From: BOG-931 sp963761525
GTDB taxonomy: Bacteria > Pseudomonadota > Alphaproteobacteria > Rhizobiales > Xanthobacteraceae
Assembly: GCA_963761525.1 (NCBI GenBank)
Contig: CAVXHG010000007.1
Location: forward strand, 124,001-188,000
Direction of reading: 5' to 3'
DNA length: 64,000 nt
Below the pieces are notes generated by a model, which was not told the origin of the DNA, searched no databases, and worked only from the letters and a program-made list of their open reading frames with translations. Positions within the stretch are counted from its first letter, which is position 1; each line of letters opens with the position of its first letter. Shown piece by piece: positions 36,552 to 45,698 of the stretch. Both the position numbers and the translations under genes were made by a program.

Positions 36552-38156
36552 ATGATCGGTCGGATTCTCACCGTCGGCGGCTATACGCTTGTCTCGCGTC
36601 TGACCGGCTTTCTCCGCGATGTCATGCTGGCCGCGATCATTGGCGCCGGGCCGGTTGCCGACGCCTTCTTTGTCGCCTTCCGGCTGCCCAACCATTTCCG
36701 CGCCATATTTGCCGAAGGCGCGTTCAACGCCGCCTTCATTCCCGCCTATGCGCGCGTCCGGACCCAGGGCGGGCCGGAGGCCGCCAAGCTGTTCGGCGAC
36801 CGGATCTTTACTTTGCTGCTGGCGACGCAAATCGTCATGCTCGCGCTGGCGTTGATCTTCACACCACAGGCAATCGATCTGCTGGCGCCGGGATTTTCAC
36901 GAGAGCCGGCGCAGTTCACGCTTGCCGTGAGCCTGACCCGGATCACGTTTCCCTATCTGCTGTTGATTACGCTGGTGACGCTGTGGAGCGGCATCCTCAA
37001 CGCACTTAATCGCTTCGCAGCCGCGGCGGCGGCGCCGATCCTGCTCAACATCGCGATGATGGCGACCCTCGCGCTGGCGGCATTCTTTCCAAGCGCCGGT
37101 CATGCCGCAGCGTGGGGCGTCTTGATCTCGGGCGTCCTGCAAGCGGCGCTGGTTGGCGCCGCTATCTGGCGCGCCGGCCTGATGACGTCGTTCCGTGCGC
37201 TGTCATGGGATGAAGATGTCCGCCGTTTCTTCAAGGCGCTGGTGCCGGCGACCGTCGGCTCGGCGGGAACTCAACTCGCGCTTTTCGCCGACACCATCAT
37301 TGCGAGCTTCCTGACCGCCGGCGCGCTGTCGGCCTTGTACTACGCAGATCGTATCGATCAGTTGCCGATCGGCGTCATTGGTATCGCGGTCGGTACGGTA
37401 CTTGTGCCTGAGATGACGCGGCGGGTGTCATCCGGCGATCACGAGGGCGCGCGCTCGGCGCAAAATCGCGCCATCGAGTTCGCCCTGATTTTAGCTCTGC
37501 CCTGCGTGATCGCCTTCCTGGTTGTGCCCGACCTTATTATGCGGGCCTTGTTCATGCGCGGTGCATTCACTGCTGAGGATGCACACGCCTCGGCCATGAC
37601 GCTGGTCGCCTATACGATCGGGCTTGTGCCCTTTGTGCTTATCCGCAGCGTGGTTGCGCCTTTTCTGGCGCGCGGCGACACGCTTACGCCGGTCAAGGCA
37701 GCTCTGACCGGGACGGCTGTCAATATCGCCTTTAAAGTGGCGCTGATGGGATCGCTGTCCCAGGTCGGGTTGGCGCTTGCTACGTCGATTGGGGCGTGGA
37801 TCAATTTCATCATGGTGCTTTGGCTCGCAGGGCGCGCAGGTCTCATTGTGTCGGATGCCACGCTGAAGTCGTCGCTGATCAAACTTGGGATCGCCGGCGT
37901 CGTGTTTTTGATCTTCCTTTTGATCGCGTCTCCCGTCGTCACATATCTGTTATCGTCGTTGTCCACGTTCCGCGCCGAGTCGGAGTTGCTGGTGCTGGCG
38001 ATTCTCGGCGGCGCGGTTTACGGCGCGCTGATTGCCGGGTTGTTCGGGCGGCGCTGGCTTTCTTCAATGCGTAACCGGGCGCAAAGCGCGCCAGGAGAGC
38101 CGCTTGCCGCCTTTGAAGGCACGTCAGCTCCGGCTGCCGGACCGGACGAGATTTGA
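36552..38156 (+). CDS. murJ: Lipid II flippase MurJ
   Basis: A 534-residue integral membrane protein with about 14 hydrophobic spans. The opening LVSRLTGFLRDVMLAAIIG and the RLPNHFRAIFAEGAFNAAF stretch after it are the most conserved MurJ/MviN regions, and the central FADTIIASFLTAGALSALYYADR is also diagnostic. MurJ moves the peptidoglycan precursor lipid II across the inner membrane. Length is normal for alphaproteobacteria, with a short polar tail. It starts 50 bases after the aminotransferase and runs into UDP-glucose dehydrogenase, so envelope genes cluster here. Confidence 0.93.
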   Translation: MIGRILTVGGYTLVSRLTGFLRDVMLAAIIGAGPVADAFFVAFRLPNHFRAIFAEGAFNAAFIPAYARVRTQGGPEAAKLFGDRIFTLLLATQIVMLALALIFTPQAIDLLAPGFSREPAQFTLAVSLTRITFPYLLLITLVTLWSGILNALNRFAAAAAAPILLNIAMMATLALAAFFPSAGHAAAWGVLISGVLQAALVGAAIWRAGLMTSFRALSWDEDVRRFFKALVPATVGSAGTQLALFADTIIASFLTAGALSALYYADRIDQLPIGVIGIAVGTVLVPEMTRRVSSGDHEGARSAQNRAIEFALILALPCVIAFLVVPDLIMRALFMRGAFTAEDAHASAMTLVAYTIGLVPFVLIRSVVAPFLARGDTLTPVKAALTGTAVNIAFKVALMGSLSQVGLALATSIGAWINFIMVLWLAGRAGLIVSDATLKSSLIKLGIAGVVFLIFLLIASPVVTYLLSSLSTFRAESELLVLAILGGAVYGALIAGLFGRRWLSSMRNRAQSAPGEPLAAFEGTSAPAAGPDEI

Positions 38157-38168
38157 TCGGGGTTTTTG

Positions 38169-39480
38169 ATGCGCGTGACGATGATTGGAGCAGGGTATGT
38201 CGGGCTCGTCTCCGGAGCCTGCTTTGCCGATTTCGGCCATCACGTCACCTGCATCGACAAGGATGCCAAAAAAGTCGCCGCGCTCAACAACGGTGAAATT
38301 CCGATCTTCGAGCCGGGTCTCGACGATCTGGTCCAGGCCAATGTCCGGCAGGAACGGCTTCACTTCGCGACCGATACTGCTGCGGTGCGCAGAGTCGGAC
38401 GCCGTATTTATCGCGGTCGGCACGCCGTCACGCCGCGGCGACGGTCACGCCGACCTGAGCTTTGTGTACGAGGCGGTTCGCGAGATCGCGCCTCTGTTGT
38501 CTCCCTCGGCTGTCGTGATCACCAAATCGACCGTGCCGGTCGGCACCGGCGACGAGATCGAGCGCATCCTGCGCGAGCAGCGCCACGATGCCGAAATCCA
38601 GGTCGTGTCCAATCCGGAATTTCTGCGCGAAGGCGCGGCGATCCAGGACTTCAAGCATCCCGACCGTATCGTGGTTGGCACCGACGATGCCGCAGCGCGC
38701 GTTGTGCTGGCCGAGATTTACCGGCCGCTTTATCTGAACGTGCTCCCGATCATCTATGTCAGCCGGCGCACTGCGGAACTGATCAAATATGCCGCCAACG
38801 CTTTTCTCGCGACCAAGATTACCTTCATCAATGAAGTCGCCGATCTTTGCGAACAGGTCGGTGCCGACGTCAACGAGGTGGCGCGGGGCATCGGGCTTGA
38901 TAACCGCATTGGCGGCAAGTTCCTTCATGCCGGGCCGGGCTTTGGCGGATCGTGCTTTCCGAAGGATACAACCGCGTTGCTAAAGACGGCTCAGGACTTC
39001 GGGGTAGCCATGCGCATCGTCGAGACCGTTGCAGCGGTCAATGACCAGCGCAAGCGCGGCATGGCGCGCAAGGTGGTCGCTGCGCTCGACGGCTCGGTGC
39101 GCGGCAAGACCGTGGCTGTGCTCGGCCTTACCTTCAAGCCGAACACGGACGATACGCGCAACTCGCCGGCAATCCCTTTGATCACGGCGCTAAAGGACCT
39201 CGGGGCGACTGTGCGTGCGTATGACCCAGCCGGCATGGAGCAGGCCAAACCGTATCTTCCGGATATTCACTATTCCGACAGTGCCTACGCAGCCGCCGAA
39301 GGCGCGCATGCGGTGGTCATTGCCACCGAATGGGAGCAATTCCGTGCGCTGGATCTGGCGCGATTGAAGGGGGCAATGGCACAGGCCGTTATCGTCGACT
39401 TGCGGAATATCTATCGGACTGACGAGATGAAACGGGCGAAATTCCGCTATATCGGGATCGGCCGGGCCGGGGTGGATTGA
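38169..39480 (+). CDS. UDP-glucose 6-dehydrogenase, frameshifted
   Basis: About 436 residues with one extra A near 38391. The N-terminal frame has MIGAGYVGLVSGACFADFGH, and the shifted frame resumes ESDAVFIAVGTPSRRGDG and carries the catalytic cysteine in PGFGGSCFPKDT and LGLTFKPNTDDTRNSP. The enzyme oxidises UDP-glucose to UDP-glucuronate with two NAD, feeding capsule, exopolysaccharide or LPS sugars. ATG 38169 is used; an in-frame TTG is one codon upstream. It lies 12 bases after murJ, so is likely co-transcribed. Confidence 0.88.
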
Positions 39481-39516
39481 TTTCCCTACGGCGCTCATTC
39501 CACACTGCGCCGTAGC

Positions 39517-41887
39517 ATGAGCGAGCTTTCGCAAAAGCCCTATATTGGCCGCTCGATCACACGGCGGGAAGATCAGCGGCTGTTGACCGGCCGCGGCCAA
39601 TATATCGCTGATTTTGAGCTGCCGCACATGCTGCACGCCGTTTTTGTGCGCAGCCCGGCCGCGCATGGCTGGATCAAAAACGTCGATGTTTCGCGTGCGG
39701 CCGCAGCGCCGGGTGTCGTCTATACATTGACCGGCCCCGAGCTTGCCAAAGTGCTGCCCCCCGTGCCGGATACCCAGCTTGCGCTGCCAAGCAAATGGAC
39801 TGCGCTGGTGCAGCATAAGTTCATCAATCCGCAGCAGCCGTTACTGGCTTTCGACAAAGTCCGTCATGTCGGAGAAGCTGTCGCCGTTATCGTCGCCGAC
39901 AGCCATTATGCCGCCGAGGATGCCGCACAGCTCGTCGGACTCGATCTTGAGCCGTTGCCGGCGGTGCTTGATCCGGAGCAGGCGCTGACTGCCGGCGCGA
40001 TGATCGTGCACGACAAATTTTCGACCAACCTGATCGGTGGCTTCGCGGTCGGCAAAGGCAATATCGACCGGGCGCTGGCCGACGCCCCGCACCGCTTGCA
40101 GCGGCGCTTTCATCATCACCGTTACGCCGCCATGCCGATGGAGTGCCGCGGTGTCGTCGCCCTGTACGAGCAGCGCAACGATGCGGTGACGATCTGGTCC
40201 TCGACCCAGGTTGTTCATTGGGTGCGGCGTGAAGCGTCGACGGTGCTGCAATTGCCGGAGGCGCGCATTCGCTGCGTGGCGCTCGACGTCGGCGGCGGCT
40301 TTGGTGTCAAAGGCCACGTCTATCCGGAAGATTTGCTGATCCCGTATCTGGCGCGGCAACTCGGCCGGCCGGTCAAATGGATCGAGGATCGCCGTGAACA
40401 TCTGATCTGTTCATGCCATTCCCGCGATCAGATCCACGACGTCGAGGTTGGCTTCGACGGCGAAGGCCGCCTCCTGGCGCTGCGCGATCGTTTCATCGTC
40501 GATTGCGGCGCATGGAATCCGATCGGCGCCGGCGTGGTCTACAACACCGCTGTCCATGTGCCGGGCCCGTACAAGATCGACGCCATGGCTTTCGAGGCGC
40601 GGATCGCGGCAACCAACAAAGTACCAAACGCGCCCTATCGCGGCGCCGGGCGGCCGGAAGCGGCGTTCGCCATGGAGCGCACCGTGGATATCGTTGCTGC
40701 CGAACTCGGCCTCGAACCATCCGAGGTGCGGCTGCGCAACATGATCCGGGCCGACGAAATGCCCTATGCGATGGGTATCCCGTACCGCGATGGTCAGCCC
40801 GTCGTCTATGACGGCGGCGATTATCCGTCGGCGCTGCAAAAGGCCGTGAAGGCGATCGGCGGTGTCGACGCCTTTCGCGTGCGACAACGCGAGGCGCGAG
40901 AACAAGGCCGTTATCTCGGTCTTGGTCTCGGCTGCTACGTCGAGGGTACCGGCGTCGGTCCGTTCGAGAGTGCGCTGTTGCGCATCGAGCCGTCCGGAAA
41001 GATTTTTGTGGCCGGCGGCGGCTGCCCGCAAGGGCAGGGCATGGAGACGATCTTCGCGCAGGTAACGGCCGACGCCTGGAACGTGAAGCCGGATGATGTG
41101 GTCATCACGTTGGCCGACACCGCGGCAATTGCCGTCGGCTTCGGCACGCTTGCGAGCCGCACCACGGTCACGCTATCGGCGGCGATCCACGGCGCGACCG
41201 AGAAGCTGCGGGGAAAAGTGTTTTCGATCGCCGCGAATATGCTGGAATGTTCGGCGACCGATCTCGAATTGCGCAACGGCCATGTCGGCATCGTCGGCGT
41301 GCCTGGCGCCGGAGATATCGCTCGGCAAAATCGCACATGCAGCGCGTCCGGGCTGGGACAGCGGCCGGCCGCCCGGCGTCGATGCCGGGCTCGAGGAGAC
41401 ATTCTATTTCGAGCCGCCGACGGTGACATGGTCTTACGCCGCGCATGCCGCGATTGTGGAAGTGGATGTCGAAGTCGGCCGGGTGATTATCGAGAACTAC
41501 GCCATCGCCCATGATTGCGGCGTGGTGGTCAATCCGATGCTGGTTGAAGGCCAGATCGTCGGCGGCGCGGTGCAGGGAATTGGCGGCGCGATGTACGAGA
41601 GCATCACCTATGACGCGAGCGGTCAGCCGCAGAATACAACGCTCGCCGATTACATGTTGCCGAATGCCTGCGACCTGCCGCCGATGACACTGATCCATCA
41701 ACACTCGCCGTCGCCGCGCAATCCGTTCGGCGTCAAGGGTGTCGGCGAGGGCGGTCCGATTGCGCCGCCTGCCGTGATTGCAAACGCCGTTTCCGATGCG
41801 CTGCGCGGTTTCAAGGCCGAGTTCAATCGGACGCCGATCACGCCGCAACAGATCGATGCGGTTGTTCGCGCCGATCGTTCAGCTTAA
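39517..41887 (+). CDS. Xanthine dehydrogenase family molybdopterin-binding subunit, frameshifted
   Basis: About 789 residues after removing an extra G near 41311. It opens YIGRSITRREDQRLLTGRG, typical of CoxL/aldehyde oxidase large subunits, and has GGGFGVKGH near 263 and the active-site Glu in VKGVGEGGPIAPPA near the C-terminus. Such subunits bind Mo-cytosine dinucleotide and hydroxylate aldehydes or heterocycles. The Fe-S and FAD subunits, normally adjacent, are missing on both sides, so its partners are unlinked or fused elsewhere. Its stop overlaps that of the convergent glycerol kinase gene by 9 bases. Confidence 0.83.
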
Positions 41888-43372
41888 TAGCCTCTTCACG
41901 GCTGAATCCCACGCTGCAAGCTTGCGGTCGCGCAACGCCTCTTCCATGCGCGGTGTGAAGCGGCGCTCCAACTGCCAGCGTTCGGCAAAGCGATCCGGCT
42001 CCGGATAAAATCCGGTATGCAGCCCCGCGAGATATGCGGCGCCAAGGGCGGTCGTTTCGCGGATTTGCGGGCGATCGACAGTGCAGCCGAGCAGGTCGGC
42101 AAGACGCTGCATGGTCCAGTCGGAATTCACCATGCCGCCATCGACCCGCAGCACCTTGAGTGCGTTTTCGCCATCGGGCCAGTCCGCTTTCATCGAGGCG
42201 AGCAGATCATGGGTCTGGAAGCAAACGCTCTCCAGCGCGGCTTGCGCCAGTTCGCGGGGGCCGGTGGCGCGCGTCAGTCCAAACAGCGCGCCGCGCGCAT
42301 CAGGCCGCCAATGCGGCGCGCCGAGGCCGACGAAAGCCGGCACGAGGATCACGTCCTGGGTCGGATCGGCGGCTTCGGCGAGCGCGCCGGTGGCTTCCGC
42401 GCTTGGCACGACATGCAAGCCGTCGCGAAGCCATTGCACCGCCGCGCCGGCGACAAAGATCGAGCCTTCCAGCGCATAAGCGCGTTTGCCGGCGAGTTGA
42501 TAAGCGACGGTCGTAAGAAGCTTGTTCCTGGAGGCAACCGGGGTGTTGCCGGTATGAAGAAGCGCAAAGCACCCGGTGCCATAGGTCGATTTGACCATGC
42601 CCGGTGCAAAGCAGGCTTGGCCGATCAGTGCCGCCTGCTGATCGCCGGCGATACCTCTGATCGGGATCTGCGCCGCCAAACAGGTCTGGATCGGTCGTGC
42701 CGAACGCGGCGGAGCAATCCATGACTTGCCGGCAGCACCGCCTTTGGCACCTCAAGCAGCGCCAGCAACTCGTCATCCCAGCAGCCATTGTGAATGTCGA
42801 ACAGCAGTGTCCGTGAGGCATTGGTTGCGTCAGTGGCGTGTACTTTGCCGCCCGTGAGACGCCAGAGCAGGTACGTGTCAACCGTACCGAAGGCGAGATC
42901 GCCGCGCGCTGCGCGCTTGGCGATATCCGGCGCGCTGTTGAGCAGCCATGCGAGCTTGGTGCCGGAGAAATATGGATCGAGCAGAAGTCCGGTCTTTGCC
43001 GCAAATGTGGCTTCGTGTCCGTCGGACTTCAGCCGCGCGCAATGATCGGCAGTGCGGCGATCTTGCCAGACGATGGCGCGATGCACGGGCAGGCCGGTCG
43101 CGCGGTCCCAGAGCAGCGTGGTCTCGCGCTGATTGGTGATGCCGATGGCTGAAATGTCGCGTGCCGAAGCACCGGCGGTTCGCATGCGCATCGCGACAGG
43201 TGGCGATGGTCGTCGTCCAAAGGTCTTCCGGTTCGTGCTCGACTTGGCCGTCGGCCGGGAAATATTGTTGGAATTCCTGCTGGGCGACGGCGGCAATCGA
43301 CGTATCGGCGCGAAATAAAATGGCGCGCGTCGAGGTCGTGCCTTGGTCGATGGCGAGCACATAGGACGTCAC
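41879..43372 (-). CDS. glpK: Glycerol kinase, three frameshifts
   Basis: A reconstructed 496-residue glycerol kinase. The N-terminal ATP motif is VLAIDQGTTSTRAILF, then GITNQRET, YGTGCFALLHTG and GGMVNSDWTMQ mark the family. Three one-base insertions, near 43187, 42730 and 42669, split the frame; once removed, length and sequence are normal. The enzyme makes glycerol 3-phosphate from glycerol and ATP. GTG 43372 is chosen because AAGGGG precedes it by about 9 bases. No glpF, glpR or glpD gene is nearby. As written the DNA would give no functional protein. Confidence 0.85.
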
Positions 43373-43461
43373 GCGTTTTCCCCTTGCCGCGGCTTTGCGC
43401 ACACCGCTATGGCTCGTATTCGTCGTCCATTATCGGATGACGGGAGCGGACAGGTCCAGCG

Positions 43462-44571
43462 ATGAACGGGATATCGGCGGTACGCCGTCTGCTCTTTACC
43501 TGCCGTTATTTTCCTTAGCTCTGCGTTTCCGTGTGTTGCCGCCGAATTTCACCAGGAAGAATTCCGTATTCCGTTTGCGTCCGGCTCGGGCAGCTATGAG
43601 GCTCTGCTGGTTCGGCCGGATGAGCCGGGCCAGTATCCGCTGGCACTGATCAACCACGGCTCGCCGCGTTCGGCTGCGGACCGGCCGAATATGACCCCGC
43701 TTTCAATGTTGCCGGAGGCTATGGAATTCGCGCGGCGCGGCTGGGCAGCCGTCGTTGTCATGCGGCGCGGCTACGGTGGCTCCGGCGGCAGTTGGGCGGA
43801 AAGCTACGGCAGTTGCAATAATCCGGATTATCTTGCCGCGGCAAAGGCCGCCGCCTTCGATCTGAAAACCGCAACCGATATATCTGGTGAAGCGGCGGGA
43901 CATCGATGGTTCGCGCATCATCAGCGTCGGCGTTTCGGCGGGCGGATTTGCAACCGTCGCGCTCACCGCCGATCCGCCACCGGGCCTGATCGCAGCTATC
44001 AGCTTTGCCGGCGGCCGTGGCTCGCTGGAAGCCGATCAGGATTGCCGTGCCGACCGCCTGGTCGATGCCTATCGCGCCATGGGTAAAACGTCACGCGTCC
44101 CGATGCTGTGGGTCTATGCCGAGAACGACCATTTTTTCGGTCCGCAACTTGCACAGCAATTGCGCCAGGCCTTCACCGGTAGCTGGCGGCAATGTCGAGT
44201 TCATCCGCGCACCTGCGTTCCGGGACGAAGGACACTTTCTGTTCTCGCAGGGCGGCATTCCGGTGTGGGGCGGCTACGTCGATGCTTTCTTGAAAGAGCA
44301 CAATCTCGTTCTGCGCACCGCGCTGCTACCGCCGCCTGCACCGCCCGATCTTCATGCCCCTTCGGAATTGGGCAAGAATGGCGTTACGGCTTATCGGTCG
44401 TATTTGACCAGTCCGCCTCATAAAGCATTCGCTGTTGCGCGTGACGGATCGTTCGGTTGGGTCTCCGGTGAAAGGACACCGGAGACCGCGCGAGACGACG
44501 CCCTTAAATATTGCCAGCAGCACAGTAAAGGCTGCGGCGTAAGATTTATCGACGACGCGCCGGCCCATTGA
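43462..44571 (+). CDS. Secreted alpha/beta hydrolase with C-terminal DUF4189-like domain, three frameshifts
   Basis: About 368 residues after removing extra bases near 43498, 43880 and 44181. A signal peptide (MNGISAVRRLLF joined to PAVIFLSSAFPCVAA) leads to a dienelactone-hydrolase-type fold: LALINHGSPRS, the nucleophile elbow GVSAGGFATVAL, and AENDHFFGP with the likely catalytic Asp. The last 70 residues (AFAVARDGSFGWVSG, then ALKYCQQHSKGC) resemble the DUF4189 domain. It should act on an ester or lactone in the periplasm. It is divergent from glpK with 89 bases between. Confidence 0.72.
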
Positions 44572-44649
44572 TTAGACGGCGCAACACGGCCTCACAATTT
44601 GATGAGTTATCGTGATCCTAACTGCCACGCCGCCGCTCGACGGCGTAAT

Positions 44650-45642
44650 TTATAGTTGTTGCCCTTCACTCAGCGGTATGTCGCGCATAGTGGCCGGGGC
44701 GAACAGTTCTTCGAGCTTCACGCGGCGGTCAGTCAGGCCATGCTCGTGAGTGTATTGCAACAGCGCCTCGATCGTCTCGCGGTTCTGCGCAATGCCGTAG
44801 GGGTACCAGTCCTCGCCGATGACGCGCTTTTCTTCCTCGATCAGCGGCTGGAGCCAGGCAAATGACGCTTTGGGTGCGCCTGTCTCGAGAAGAAGCTGGT
44901 AGCAGCGCTCCTTGGCTTTGCAGAGAGCTTGATAGAGGTTCACCGCCACCCACGGGTCTCGCTCGTAAATTTCCCGCTTTATGACGACCGTGTGCATGAT
45001 GGGATAGATCTTGGTGCGCTTGTAGTAATCCTTCTCCATCTCCGCGTAGTTCGGGAATAAGCGCGCAACGTTCTTGGCGCCGCGCCGGAATGAGAGCGGA
45101 TTGTTCGCCGTCATCATGAAATCGATCTCGCCCCGCTCCAGCATATCGCCCAATTCGACGCCGGCGGGCGCTTGAGTCAGCTTGATCTCGGACGGCAACT
45201 TGCGGCCAAGGCGGTCGTAGCGGCCCTGCACCCATTCGACATCGGCCGGCTTCACACCGAACTCGTGCTCCATCAAGCCGCGCATGTAGACCGCGGCGGT
45301 CATCGAGTATTCCGGCACGCCGCCGCGCTTACCTTTGAGGTCAGCGCCGGTCTTGATGCCCTTCGTGGTGTTGATGAAGAAGTAGCCATGACGGAACACG
45401 CGAGACGGGAACACAGGGATTGCGATAAACGGCGACTTCCCCGTGGAGACCAGCGAAGCGTAATTCGACAACGACATTTCGGATGCGTCGAACTCCTGAA
45501 ACTGCAACTGCCGCCAGAAGATCTCTGCGGGCTGCATATTCAGGTAATTCAGGTCGACGCCATCGACACGGACCGAGCCGTCGCGAAGGGCCAGTGTGCG
45601 ATCATAGGGACCGCAGGCAAAACTCAAGCGCAGGGTATTCAT
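44650..45642 (-). CDS. 4,5-dihydroxyphthalate decarboxylase-like / periplasmic-binding-fold protein
   Basis: A 330-residue protein of the family that includes 4,5-dihydroxyphthalate decarboxylase (Pht5), with LSFACGPYDRTLALRDGSV at the start, then EMSLSNYASLVSTG and GVPEYSMTAAVYMRG. The fold is that of periplasmic binding proteins but no signal peptide is present, which fits an enzyme or cytoplasmic binding protein. Close relatives decarboxylate phthalate derivatives, but the family is broad and mostly untested. It lies 57 bases downstream of the ABC-F gene on the same strand and converges with the hydrolase. Confidence 0.78.
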   Translation of the reverse strand: MNTLRLSFACGPYDRTLALRDGSVRVDGVDLNYLNMQPAEIFWRQLQFQEFDASEMSLSNYASLVSTGKSPFIAIPVFPSRVFRHGYFFINTTKGIKTGADLKGKRGGVPEYSMTAAVYMRGLMEHEFGVKPADVEWVQGRYDRLGRKLPSEIKLTQAPAGVELGDMLERGEIDFMMTANNPLSFRRGAKNVARLFPNYAEMEKDYYKRTKIYPIMHTVVIKREIYERDPWVAVNLYQALCKAKERCYQLLLETGAPKASFAWLQPLIEEEKRVIGEDWYPYGIAQNRETIEALLQYTHEHGLTDRRVKLEELFAPATMRDIPLSEGQQL

Positions 45643-45698
45643 GAAGGCACTCTCATTAACGGCTTCGGGGATGAAGCGAGCTCGGCGATGATCCTAGT

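Noticed and set aside
4291..44571. Programmed ribosomal frameshifting in the broken genes
   Set aside because: The sites share no slippery heptamer or following structure, and the genes are unrelated enzymes and regulators.
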